Source of the DNA: Mangifera indica
Taxonomy: Eukaryota > Streptophyta > Magnoliopsida > Sapindales > Anacardiaceae
Assembly: GCF_011075055.1 (NCBI RefSeq)
Contig: NC_058137.1
Span: 3,286,001 to 3,350,000 of the forward strand
Length of the DNA: 64,000 bases
Direction: 5' to 3'
Shown in pieces: positions 38,901 to 48,929 of the stretch. The notes beneath the pieces are model-generated. The model made no database searches, had not been told where the DNA came from, and worked only from the letters and a program-made list of their open reading frames with translations. The position numbers and the translations under genes were made by a program. The number at the start of each line of letters is the position of its first letter. Position 1 is the first letter of the stretch.

Positions 38901-39573
38901 TTATACTAGTTCAACTTGAGACGATTAAATTTTTTCAGCCATTCTTTTAGTGTTTTTTCCTTTCAGCTGTCTGTCATTCGTTCTATAAGCAGTAAAAGCA
39001 AATGTTATTTAAAAGGGAAAGAATATTGCAACTACAGATTGTGTCCACTGGTGATCAATAGCCATCAGTCTTTGAAATTTGCTTCCAGACGCTTACATTT
39101 TAGATTTAGGGCATTTATCCATCTGGCACTTTTTGAGTACTTTGCATTTATTCTTAGTAACATATTACAATGAAAGGGAAATCCTTGTTTATGATTAATT
39201 CATTATTAGGATACTTGAGTTCCTATTGGAGGGTAGACAGGAAATATAGGCAAAGGAGTGTAGTGCTTGCATGTTTCTGAATGTGGTGCTGTCATTGTGG
39301 AGAAAGGACTTTAATATATCTGTTCTTTTTTTTAACTTCCTACTCTCTAATTCAATATTTTTGTAATTTTAAACATATAAAAACATCTTCTAGAGATGAG
39401 TTGTATTGTTATAAAGATTTTCTGTGCTTATTATGACATAAAATGTAATATTTTGTTTTGACATTTGACCGTAGATTAAGTTTGTTGTTGATGGTGAATG
39501 GAAAACTGATCCCCAGAGAGAGTCAGTTACCCGGGGTGGCATATTGAACAATATTCTCCGTGTGAACAGATGA
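29986..39573 (+). CDS. PTST2/PTST3-type starch protein (CBM48), with in-frame stop
   Basis: Twelve exons: 29986-30161, 30247-30366, 31278-31390, 31475-32047, 33051-33252, 34199-34262, 34358-34408, 34519-34572, 35299-35418, 35844-35968, 38156-38207 and 39475-39573. They total 582 aa if an in-frame TAG at 31588-31590 (codon 175) is passed over. A Ser/Leu-rich transit-like N-terminus is followed by a conserved block (about residues 60-125, with [12 protein letters not shown] and [14 protein letters not shown]). Then come a variable acidic region (about 140-400), a coiled coil (about 417-491) and a C-terminal CBM48 (about 492-582, with [25 protein letters not shown] and [10 protein letters not shown]). 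Proteins of this kind bind maltooligosaccharides or starch in plastids and help starch synthase initiate granules; PTST3 partners PTST2 and SS4. Length and motifs fit PTST3 best. Coding sequence resumes in the same frame after the TAG, so the allele may be null, truncated to 174 aa, or rescued by splicing. Exact PTST2 versus PTST3 identity is unsettled. Confidence 0.88.
30865..31237. repeat. 186-bp tandem duplication in PTST intron 2
   Basis: Copy 1 (30865-31050) and copy 2 (31051-31237) are nearly identical, with a handful of substitutions and one length change in a T run. The second copy ends about 40 bp before the acceptor of exon 3. The few differences suggest a fairly recent duplication. 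Confidence 0.9.
33378..33570. repeat. About 95-bp tandem duplication in PTST intron 5
   Basis: Copy 1 is 33378-33472 and copy 2 is 33473-33570. They share TGCATTTAAACTTCTT, then AGAATCAACATGAA and GCAATATTC.TACTTCTTGA. Copy 2 has a 3-nt insertion and several substitutions. Confidence 0.85.
35639..35728. repeat. Perfect 16-bp inverted repeat in PTST intron 9
   Basis: Arms TTTGCTCTGAGATCTC (35639-35654) and its exact complement (35713-35728) enclose a 58-nt loop, all in the intron between exons 9 and 10. Pairing does not extend clearly beyond the arms. It could fold in the pre-mRNA near the acceptor at 35843. The function is unknown. Confidence 0.75.
36051..36986. mobile_element. Foldback element in PTST intron 10
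   Basis: About 936 bp with inverted ends. The left arm starts GGTACAACTTTTTTGTGAAA, and the reverse-complemented right arm starts GGTACTTTTTCATGAAATGC. Both arms then carry repeated words such as GACACAAG, CAATTTAGG and GTTCAATTTAGGG. No clear target duplication was found, so the superfamily is not assigned. A smaller palindromic MITE (36426-36540) is nested inside. Confidence 0.65.
36426..36540. mobile_element. AT-rich palindromic MITE nested in foldback element
   Basis: 115 bp. The left end is GTACACAATTAGATACA and the reverse-complemented right end is GTACACAATTTGATACA, a near-perfect inverted pair. The centre is TTATTCTTAATTTAAAATCA. Similar units occur near 10060, 23115 and 48210. This is the best-preserved copy in the window. 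Confidence 0.7.
37495..37921. mobile_element. Candidate solo LTR in PTST intron 10
   Basis: The block begins TGTGTGTTAG and ends CCTACAATCA (TG..CA ends). Its minus strand has a promoter-like TATATAAAGGAGG at about 37761-37773 followed by GC-richer transcribed-looking sequence, as in the R region of an LTR. TCTAAAGT occurs just outside both sides (37486-37493 and 37927-37934), but it does not sit exactly at the TG..CA borders, so the ends are uncertain. There is no coding sequence. Confidence 0.4.
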
Positions 39574-41571
39574 CATGATTTTGGGTGGGAGGAGTTTTTG
39601 GTGTGATCCTTATCTGCAAGGTAACTTAATCATTTACCTCTCAAAGCTCCTAATCCTAATTATTGATTCCAAATTTCAGTTCACGAATGGTGAATGTATC
39701 ATTCTTTAGCAAAGGTATTGTATTGCAGATTAGTCTTAAGTTGAGGCACCGATAATGGATTCTGTTGTCTTAAGAAGAGTCTTGATTACAAGAATTATGC
39801 ATAAAAGTTTGTATAAACTGCTATAGGTAGTTTTTAACATTTCTTCTCCTTTTTTATGTTTGTCAACTATGATAGTATATAATCATGTGCTTGAACTCTC
39901 CTGATGATTTCCACTTGGATATTCAATCTAATAACTTCTTGATGACTAAGGTTATGCAGGATCAGGTTGTAGGTTGTAGTCTAGAAATTAGTGAACACTT
40001 AGGAATGTCAATTGATTTCTAGGTATAAAAATGAACAAAGAAAAAGAATCACTATATAAAAAATTTGATTTTAAATTGCAAACCAATGCAGTGGAATCAG
40101 GTATGTGTTTGATGAATTCTGGTGTGATGGCTTAAGTTCACTAATGATAACTCCCAAATCCATGAGTCATTTGCTACATCACAATTCGTATTAAAATGGA
40201 GAAGTGTAGTATTTGTTGTAATAAAATTTCAAACGTCAACTTTTCCTTGATTGAAATGGCTTTTCAAAATTATCACCGTCACCAAATATCTATAATGTTG
40301 GTTTTCATATCTCTGTAATATCTTGTTTATGTATGTTTTTGTGAAGTTCTAGACTGCTGAGGTGCACAACAAACAGCACTTACAGTTATCAAGTTCGGAG
40401 TACTGCAAGCAGAGATGGATCAGTTTAATGTTCAGTGCCATTGAATTAGAAACACTTAAGCTTGCTCTCCACATGGTAAAAAGGGGGCTGACGTATCCTG
40501 ATCTACACAGATTTTGGAGCGATGCCTGCTATTTTGTACAAAACGCAAAAGGGATTTAGCTTATTGTACACAATGTATGAATATATGTACTTTTAGGTTT
40601 ATATTTTTCTGCATTTTCTGCTTCAAGAATTATGAGACTTTTTGATGAAGAGGAGACTAGAGTTCAAATTTTAGCACTTATTCTGTTGCGCTGCCAATGT
40701 ACAGAAGTTAGATTAGTTTCTAGGAAGTGTTTCTGTCAAATGTTTATACTTGTTGTCAATTTTATTGCTCCTTCCACTGCCACAATAACAAGAACTCTTA
40801 GTCTAACTGTTATGTGAAGAGTAGGAAATCATAATGCAGAATGAGTTGCCAAACTTCACATGTTACATTTGAGCCAGACGGCATCTGTTAATAAGAAACA
40901 TAAAATGTAGTTCTGCTTAATTGTAGTACTTTGTCTATATTCTTCTATAGCTTCGAGTTTTTGCAGATAACTTCTGGTGGACAATGATTTTTCTGCATCT
41001 CAAAGATTTCAGTTTTCGGCATTTTAGGATAATTTACATTATAAAAATTTACACCTACTTTCTAGTGGTACTTCAGTTCCAATCTTGAATTTATCAAGAG
41101 GAATCGAGTTATAAAGAAAAAAAAAGAATGAACTTTTTTCTCTCTAAAGTTCTCTATTATTGCATAGAACTCTAGAATCAGCTACCTAGTGTCATTATCT
41201 CGTTGGACATAGAATATTGTTCTTTTTAATCTTTTGAACGGACCAATTATATCGAGTAACAAAAACTTCGAGTTTATTGATCAGATTTTTAATCATTATA
41301 TTAGTTAAGATTTTGACTTTGAAATGTATTCAAAAAATTTTTAAATTTATATATATAGTGCTACTTTTTTATTTCTCAAATTACTCTGAGATGGAAATTA
41401 ATTGTGCATTGGTAGCCAGTGGATGATGGGTTCGGATCATCTTGGTCTTTTTTTCATGAAGCAGCAGGCAACATTGATGGAAGAGAAAGCTTTCGAATGT
41501 TAAATGCATACTATGGTAAAGCACCAAAAGGGTTGACCGATTGATAGGAGAGACTGTTGAGAGACTAGAGG
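39574..41571. other. PTST 3' flank and intergenic region
   Basis: It starts with the 3'UTR region of the PTST gene. A possible 3'UTR intron cannot be excluded, since AAGGTAACTT follows shortly after the stop. No further coding exon was found; open frames near 40362-40559 and 40632-40817 have no recognisable content. Confidence 0.5.
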
Positions 41572-41579
41572 CCACGTGG
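41572..41579. promoter_or_regulatory. Palindromic G-box CCACGTGG
   Basis: A perfect palindromic G-box lies 187-194 bp upstream of the ATG of the DUF4079-like plastid gene. A W-box-like TTGACC occurs at about 41533. G-boxes are common in light-regulated plastid-protein promoters; use here is inferred. Confidence 0.55.
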
Positions 41580-41765
41580 AAAGGTATTTAATTTAGTGTC
41601 TTGGCGTGTCTCTTTCCTCGCCTCTCTCGCTTCTTCTCCTGCCTGTCTACAATTAACACTCACTGCCAAACATCATCCGCCACACGAGGAACGAGTGAGT
41701 GGAAAACTTACTAGAAGTTGAGTTACTTTAGTTTACAATTCTAGGTTCCTGCAGTTTTTTCAGAT

Positions 41766-44700
41766 ATGGCAGTGGTAAGTGCTTTTGGAGCTGCCAGTCT
41801 GAACTTGAAGACCTCTTCTCATTTTCCCACCCCTTCATTTCCCATTTCTCCACCAACTTCTTATGGAATCTCAACTGGGGTTTTGCCTCTTGCATGGTCT
41901 GCTTCAAGACAAAGAAGGGATATCTTCAGTCAGTCTCTTGCATTGAAGAATGAGATTGTTCAAGCTAATGAAGTAGCTGAAACAGTAGAAGAAGAACTGC
42001 AAGAGCCTAATGAGACAGTGTTATACTCTCTCTCTCCTCTACCGTTGCTATGTGTGGCTGCACTTCCTGGAGGTTTCACATATTATTCTGTTTTTTTATA
42101 TTCTCATTTATCAGATTTTCAGTAATTTCTATTTAAGTATAATAGATTTTCTTTATTTAGGGCACCTCTTAATATCTGTCTTTGTTCTGGAGATGAATTT
42201 ACTGTGTTCTGGTCAATGCAAAGTCTCGTTGTGCGTTTTGAGCTTTATGTTGATCCAGGGCAGCTCAATTAATCATCTTAGCAGTGATTTGCCAGTATTT
42301 GTTCATACTGCTTACTATAAATCAAAGTAATCCAATCTTGAATAGGGTATGCTAATTGAACTACTGCTTACTCATTACTGATTTCCGGAACAAACAAATC
42401 TATTGTAGCCTTCTTTGCAGAGCCTAGAGGGATTAAAGAGAGTCTGTTGTAAATTTCAGATGAGGTATCAGTTACAGTTACAAATTTAAATCCAGAATTA
42501 ATTGCTAATACAAGCTTTGAGTGTGATTTGTTGAGTTTGATTTGATCAATGTAAGTATCGAGTATTGGAAATCATTTACTGGCTCAGTACACTGTGCTTC
42601 TGCTTGTAAAGCTTTAACCTCATGTTGCATAATTAGGCAGACATTAACTTGATTCCAACTTAATCTGATCTCTAATATAACTTTTACACTCAAGTACTCA
42701 TTATCACTCAAATCATCTGAACAGCTGGGGCTGTTAGGTCTCTCTTTGGGCCTTTTGTTGAGCTTGTGAAGTCTTGGAATCTTCCTGACTGGCTTGTGCA
42801 CTGGGGTCACCCTGGCAACATGGTATATTCCTTCTTTCAGCTTCCCTTCATTTCATCTAATCATGTTCATTAATAGAATATGCTGTATACAGAAAGTTTC
42901 AGATGGAGACTCAATAGATATATTATATTAAATAAAAGGTGCCAGCTACTCTTCTAAGTCCATAGCCTCCCTATCAGCTAATGGCTGCCCAAATACCCAA
43001 ATAACAAATATTTTTCCTCCCCTATTATAATCCTCACTTCCCTTTATATAACTCATTAAATATTATCCTAATAATATCTTTTTAAATATTATCCTAATAT
43101 CTCAGTCTTATCATAATTTAAATATTTTATCTTAATCATATATTCTATCATAATTTAATATTATCTTAATCAATTAATAATAATATTATTATTTTAATCT
43201 AATATTATCTTTAATTATTATTATTATTATTATAATTAAGTTCTAACATTATCTGCCCTTAAAAAATCACCTTGGGGTGGGGATTATTTTGAGGTTTTCT
43301 TTTTTTTTACATCTCTTTCTACCCAATTTGAAAAAAAATTTCCCATTTTACCAATCCAATTGTTGTTAGTGGTCAGAAAAGTCAGCTTCATATTCGCCAT
43401 TGTCAAAAACACTATTCTGATATCGTTTGTCTTAAGTACAACCACATATAATTCAAATCTTCTCAGATAGCGACAATGATGGTTGAACAAAATTTTTTAT
43501 GACTTCCTCACCTTCCTCCTCCTTAGACAGCAGTGATGGTGGTAAAGCTTCAATCTCATTATCTCCCTTAATTTCCTTGTTGGAATTTTCCTTTTTAACC
43601 AAATGGGTTTTTCTTTCTTCTTGTTTCTTGTCAAATACAATTACGATGTCATCTTCATCTAATTCATCATTTTCCACCATAATAACCACCTATGACCTAC
43701 ATTCACAGTTGTGATTGAGTTTTTCTATTATTTAACAACGAAGACAAATTCCATTCGCCCGCATTGTTCGGATCTCCAACTGCGTTAATTGTCAAACAAC
43801 CTCCATCTTCCATTTTCATCTTGCATCATATCAACTACCCTTATTCTTAGAATCGTATTGCTCTAATATTACTTTGATGAAGACCTAATATATATATTAC
43901 ATAAAAAAAAAATATTGATAACAAATAAAAGATGTGAGCTCCTTCTCTAAGGTCGTCGCCTCCCTATCAGCCAATAGCTGCCCAAATAACAAATATTTTT
44001 CCTTTCCTATTACATTCTTCACTCCCCTTTATATAACTCATTAAATAGTATCTTAATAAGATCTTTTTAAATATTATTCTAATATCCTAATCTTATCATA
44101 ATATTAAATATTTTATCTTAATCATATATTTTATCCTAATATAATATTATCTTTAATTATTATTATTATTATTATTAAGTCCTAACAGTTTCTTATATAT
44201 ATTCATGTGTTCTAAATTCTTAGGCTGTTGTGCTCTTAGCCATGGGTGGTTATGGAACGTATCTGGGTTTCCGCATACGTTTTTCTGATGATGTGGTAAG
44301 AGAGTTCATCGTAAAATATTCTTAACAGTTAGCAGCAGCCTTTTCATTATCACAATTAACATAGTATACTTTGGATCACTTCAGGAAGAGAAGGCCAATG
44401 CCAAAGACTTGCACCCAAAACTTCTCGGTGGCATGTTTTTCTTCTTTGCTCTTGGTGCAACTGGTGGGATTACATCACTTCTTACTTCAGACAAACCCAT
44501 CTTCGAAAGGTACATTTTCCCCAGGCAATGAAGAGAATTTTTTCTTTCTATTTGGTCACAAACTAGCTGATAGCCTCATATGTTTGTTTGTAGTCCTCAT
44601 GCAGTAACAGGCTTCACTGGCCTTGCTCTCTTGACCATACAAACAATTTTGCCCACATTATTTGAGGTAATAGTTGAAGTCTTTGCTCCAAAAACTAAAA

Positions 44701-44907
44701 ATAATAGAAGTTCTGATAATTTAGTGGACCTTCATTTTCTTCCAAAAAAAGATGATTCTTATATTCAATTCTTCTTCTTCTTCAATTACAATCATGGTGC
44801 AGGGGAATCCTGGATTAAGAAATGTTCATGGGATCTTAGGTAGCGGTATCATGACGCTTTTTCTGGTCCATGCTGCCTTCGGACTTCAACTTGGCTTCAG
44901 CTACTAG
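41766..44907 (+). CDS. Plastid multi-spanning membrane protein, DUF4079-like
   Basis: Six exons, 41766-42072, 42725-42822, 44224-44295, 44385-44509, 44594-44666 and 44803-44907, give 259 aa, all in frame with GT-AG introns. The N-terminus (about 1-60) is rich in Ser, Pro and Thr and ends near an RQRRD stretch, as expected for a chloroplast transit peptide. After an acidic linker come a hydrophobic Leu/Pro segment (about 85-103), then DWLVHWGHPGNM and about four membrane segments: AVVLLAMGGYGTYLGF near 136-152, GGMFFFFALGATGGI near 174-192, TGFTGLALLTIQTILP near 205-221, and a C-terminal one containing HGILGSGIMTLFLVH. The repeated HG/HP motifs and layout fit the cyanobacterial/plastid DUF4079 family, whose function I do not know. 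Thylakoid or envelope location is inferred. Intron 2 carries an antisense TRIM-like LTR element. Confidence 0.87.
42901..44187 (-). mobile_element. TRIM-like small LTR retroelement in intron 2
   Basis: A complete 1287-bp element lies antisense to the host gene and is flanked by a perfect 5-bp duplication, GTTTC (42896-42900 and 44188-44192). On the minus strand the 5' LTR (44187-43875) starts TGTTAGGACTTAA and ends CTTCATCA. It is followed after 3 nt by TAATATTAGAGC, a 9-of-12 match to the initiator-Met primer-binding site TGGTATCAGAGC. The 3' LTR (43248-42901) follows a purine-rich AAGGGCAGATAA stretch. The 626-bp interior has no retroviral-type enzyme domains; it encodes at most a short acidic minus-strand frame (43453-43689, Glu/Asp/Lys-rich). 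Size and lack of coding fit a terminal-repeat retrotransposon in miniature. LTR divergence suggests it is not recent. Confidence 0.85.
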
Positions 44908-45842
44908 CGCCTACGACCTTGTGATTTTTTGTTTTCCCATTCCTACACATAATGAACATGGGCAAAAGAGATGGTACACAACCTATGATGATTTTCCAGA
45001 AAAATTCACAGGGCAATGATGCTACTATATATCTGTGATTGATATTTCTGTCCTGAAGGCCTCATACAAAACCATGTAATAGAGATGCATAAAGAGCCAA
45101 ATGCAAGTGGCTATTTTTTACAGAAGCTGCAATCAATTCAATGTTGTTCAACTGAATGAAGTGATTTACAAAATGAATGGTTTTTTCCTTGTTGCAGCAA
45201 ACGGCATTTATTATTATTTTTTATAATCCAGAAATCACTGTCAGAGAGCCTGAATGCAAAAACTGAACCTCCCAACAAGCCTGCTATTGCAGGGAAAATA
45301 GCTTTTACTTGTTAAACAGATTACACAGAAACCAATTTGACAAGCTGCGATTGATTAACTTGAAGTTGGATTAAGTTTTACTCCGTTTAAATCAAGTATT
45401 AATAGGATTATTGGATCAAACTGAGTCTTGATAATGCCCATCAACTTAGTTCTTTCTGTAAGAATACAAAATCACGTGGAGGGCCCTGAGGAGATGTAGC
45501 AAGATCTGAGCAGTTGATTGGTTGAAAAGCTCCTCCGATCTTCCAAGCTGGTGCGAACAGGACTCTCTTACCAACCAACGGCACTGGTGGGCAGTTTTCA
45601 AGCCTCTATCACCTGGAATCACGCTCGTCTATTCACTTCATCATCACCGTAGGCTTTCCATTTTACAAAACCCAGCAAAATCCAACCGTCCAGGTCAACC
45701 GAAAACCTACTCCAAGTCGTAAAGAATAAGCTGCTGTTTGCCCATTAAAATTGGAAAAGCAGGAGTAGAAGAATGCGAAAAGAGCGGGGAAAGTAAATTC
45801 AGGAAGTGAGGGAACGAGAGCGAGTCATTCGAAACTGCTCTT
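44908..45842. other. 3' flank and intergenic region
   Basis: It contains the 3'UTR region of the DUF4079-like gene and then the upstream region of the SAM synthetase pseudogene. No gene is seen; the frame 45522-45722 has no recognisable domain. Confidence 0.5.
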
Positions 45843-45843
45843 T

Positions 45844-46302
45844 CTATAAATCATTTTCTCTCTCTCTCAACAACCCTTTTCTTCGCTTCACAGATCTATC
45901 TACTGAACTGAACTCACTTTTCAGTTGAAGGTACCTTCTTCGAGATCATTTACATATTCTTTGACTAGTATTTTCAATTGGGTGCTTGAGATAGACTGTC
46001 AGATTCTTTAATACAAATGTTTTGGCATCTGGGTTTATTGAAAGTTTTAGCCTTTATGTGTTTGTTTTCAGATATTATAACTTGATCTTTGTTGCATTGT
46101 GAATCAATGGCGTATTGATTGAGCGTCGCATGATCTACATTCTGAGTGTAGAAATGCTTGATGTTTTGATTAAAAGAATATTATTTGTTTGATAGTGTTA
46201 ATCTATCGGTTTTGAGTATTAATTTGACTGATTGATCTTGAACGGGAGTGTTGGCAATTTAAGAACTTTTTGCTAACATTTTAATGATCTCTCAGTTAAG
46301 GA
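45844..46302 (+). promoter_or_regulatory. Retained promoter and 5'UTR intron of the pseudogene
   Basis: A TATA-like CTATAAAT (45844-45851) is followed by a CT-rich leader, then a likely 5'UTR intron (45931-46295, donor AAG/GTACC, acceptor CTCTCAG) ending 7 nt before the pseudogene ATG. Plant SAM synthetase genes typically have one 5'UTR intron. Its survival argues for DNA-level duplication rather than retroposition. Confidence 0.6.
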
Positions 46303-47501
46303 ATGGAAACTTTTCTGTTCACTTCTGAATCTGTCAATGATGGTCATCCTGACAAGCTTTGTGGCCAGGCAAGCTTTGTGGCCAGGTATCAGATGCTATC
46401 CTCCATGCCTGTTTAGAGCAGGATCCTGAGAGCAAAGTTGCTTGTGAGACCTGTGCTAAGACTGATATGGTTATGGTGTTTGGTGAAATCACAACCAAGG
46501 CTAAAATAGACTATGAGAAAATAGTTCACGATACTTGCAGAGCTATTGGGTTCACATTGGCTGAAGTTGGCCTTAATGCTGATAAATGCAGGGTTCTTGT
46601 CAATAATGAGCAACAGAGCCCTGATATTGCCCAAGGAGTTCATGGGAATCTCAGCAAGAAACCTGAGGAAATTGGAGCTGGCGATCAAGGGCACATGTTT
46701 GGCTATGCCACTGATGAAATGCCTGAGCTCATGCCACTAACTCATGTCCTTGCTACTAAGCTTGGCGCTAAACTCACTGAGGTCTGAAAGAAACATAACT
46801 TGCCCATGGTTGTGGCCAGATGGTAAGACCTAGGTGACTATTGAGTATTGCAACAAAGGCGGAGCCATGGTCCCAGTTCGAGTTCATACCATTATCATTT
46901 CGACACAACATGATGAGAGTGTTACCAACGAGAAGATTGCTCAAGACTTGAAAGAGCATGTGATTAAGCCTGTTATCCCTGCTCAGTATCTTGATGACAA
47001 CACCATCTTCCACCTCATTCCTTCAGGCCGGTTATTATTGGTGGTCCCCATGGAGATGCTGGACTCACTGGCTGGAAAATTATTGTCGATACATACAGTG
47101 GGTGGGGTGCCTACGGTGGAGGTGCCTTCTCAGGAAAAGATCCCACCAGGGTGGAAAGGATTGGAGCATACATTGCTAGGCAGGCAGGAAAGAGTGTGGT
47201 GTCTTCAGGGCTTGCACGTCGTTGTATTGTGCAGGTATCATACGCAATTGGCATACCAGTGCCACTTTCAGGGTTTGTTGACGCTTAACAAGACAGGAAA
47301 AATTCCAGACAGCAACATTCTGGCTTTAATTAAAGGAGAATTTTTACTTCCGGCCCAGAATGATTGCTATCAATCTTGATTTGAAAAGAGGAGGCAACTT
47401 CAGGTTACCAGAAAACTGCCGCTTATGGTCACTTTGGTCGGGATGACCCAGACTTCACCTGGGAGACTGTTGAGCCTCTTCAGCCAAAGGCCAAGGCATA
47501 A
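46303..47501 (+). pseudogene. S-adenosylmethionine synthetase pseudogene
   Basis: Intact SAM synthetase makes S-adenosylmethionine from methionine and ATP in the cytosol and is about 393 aa from an uninterrupted coding exon. Here the start [19 protein letters not shown] is clear, and conserved blocks follow ([66 protein letters not shown]). The frame is broken many times. A perfect 17-bp tandem duplication (46353-46369 and 46370-46386) shifts frame after residue 22. A TGA replaces an Arg codon at about 46785, with a further 1-nt insertion and a TAG just downstream. A 1-nt loss occurs near 47030, and extra bases occur near 47282 and 47400. The usual Asp after KLC is Gly. No functional enzyme can be made. 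It lies convergent with the thioredoxin-like gene. A functional paralogue is expected elsewhere in the genome. Confidence 0.93.
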
Positions 47502-47841
47502 GTATTTTTTGGCAAATGGTTAAAATGGTAGCCATCATTGGGAAGAAATAAAGAAAAGGCTTAAGTCTGAGATATTAGCAAATTTTGGGGACATGTTATA
47601 TTTGTCATTTGTCTTTCGATTCCATTTTATTTATTGTAGCTAGTTATTGTTTCAGGAGCCAATGAGCCATACAGTTTGTTCACCCAGAATATTATCTGGT
47701 TCGTTTGATTTCATCAAAATTTGGATTTATAATGTCAGAAGGTTCATAGCCTGAAAAGGTAAATCATTGACATCAAATGGTTTACAAAGTTAAGCAAAAG
47801 ATATGTATTCAGAAGTGCAATGTTAAGCTAAAGATTCTTAT

Positions 47842-48929
47842 TCAGGAGTGCAGCCACAGCCGATCATGAAGTCTTTCATCTCCGGCACCAAACATCTCAT
47901 CGACTTTTTCACCATCGCGGTAGAAATGAAATGTGGGTGTGTAGCGAATATGTTGAGTTGTTTCTAGGCATTCATCAATATCTGCATAGACGAAGGAAAG
48001 CTTAGGGAAGCTGTTACTCAGCTTACAAAATGCTGGCAGAATCTGGCTGCACACTCTGCACCTGCAAATCATAACAATTTCACAATATAATTTCTCCATT
48101 GGAAAAGATGAATGGGCATTTTCAACAGAAGCTTGAAACAAACTCGATCGATATAATGTTTTACTCTCTTTTTTTCTTTATCCTAGTATAACATTATATA
48201 TACATATTTTTTAATACACAAAATAGTATATAGATAATGTATCTATATATAATTGAATATTATTTTACTTTTAATTCAAAATTACTCAATCACATAATAT
48301 TACATCATCATCGATATACTCATTTTGTTTACTCAAAATATATCCGCATGATTTTATTGCTATCAATAACCCTAAAATCCATGCAATCTACCTGTACACT
48401 GATCATGAATATGAAAGAGAAACCACTTCAACAGCTTCTTCTTATCTACTACTAAGTAGTTTCAATGGGCCATATTAAAAAGAAATCAACCCAGAAACAT
48501 ATCCCAAAAAGTATCACCATTTCTTGATATTATTACGCTTTGAATTGAAAAAGAAAAAAAGAAACTGTAAATAAGTTTTTCATCGAACACCTTGTGAGCA
48601 TATATGATTCTCACAACACATGAAACAGAGAAAAATTATGTGAATTGTATAGCCAGTAAGTAAAGTACCATGATGCACCGTAATTAATAACTGCCTGCAA
48701 CAGCAAAATCGAAAGAAATAATAATCAATAAATGAAAGAAGGTGAATAAGGAAAGAAAAAGCGGAAAAGAATGGTGGGTTACAGAGGTTTTGGAAGACTT
48801 AATATGGTAAAGAATATCGGTGAGGTTTTGGTCGGTGGAAGCACTTTTCAAATTGCCATGACGATTCGCTGGAAGATCAAGGCCAGTGCCCTCCAAGCCT
48901 TTCTTTTTATTCTCTTCGTTGCCCTCCAT
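47842..48929 (-). CDS. Thioredoxin-like protein 3-3
   Basis: Three exons, 48783-48929, 48669-48694 and 47842-48061, give 130 aa. The middle exon is only 26 nt; all junctions are GT-AG and in frame. I start at the ATG at 48929, because the frame extended upstream begins with TTG. The protein closely matches my recollection of Arabidopsis thioredoxin-like 3-3 (At3g53220): N-terminal LPANRHGNLKSAS, a thioredoxin fold with VINYGASW then CRVC at residues 58-62, FVYADIDEC, the cis-Pro segment RYTPTFHFYRDGEKVDE, and the ending HDRLWLHS. Such proteins are small disulfide oxidoreductases, probably cytosolic since no targeting peptide is seen; substrates are unknown. The active site reads WCRVC, whereas WCGPC is the classic form and WCGVC the form I recall for this group. 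Both cysteines are present. Confidence 0.92.
48210..48345. mobile_element. AT-rich palindromic MITE-like repeat
   Basis: Inside intron 2 of the thioredoxin-like gene. The left part has AATACACAAAATAG and the right part has CATTTTGTTTACTC in inverted relation, with the family core TTTTAATTCAAAATTA between. It is more diverged than the copy at 36426-36540, and the borders are approximate. Confidence 0.45.

Noticed and set aside
42010..42330. Second frame overlapping the end of DUF4079-like exon 1
   Set aside because: It runs into intron 1 in a different frame and has no recognisable content.
43453..43689. Acidic 78-codon minus-strand frame inside the LTR element
   Set aside because: It is Glu/Asp/Lys-rich without a gag zinc knuckle, protease or reverse transcriptase motif. 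It is described as TRIM interior rather than a gene.
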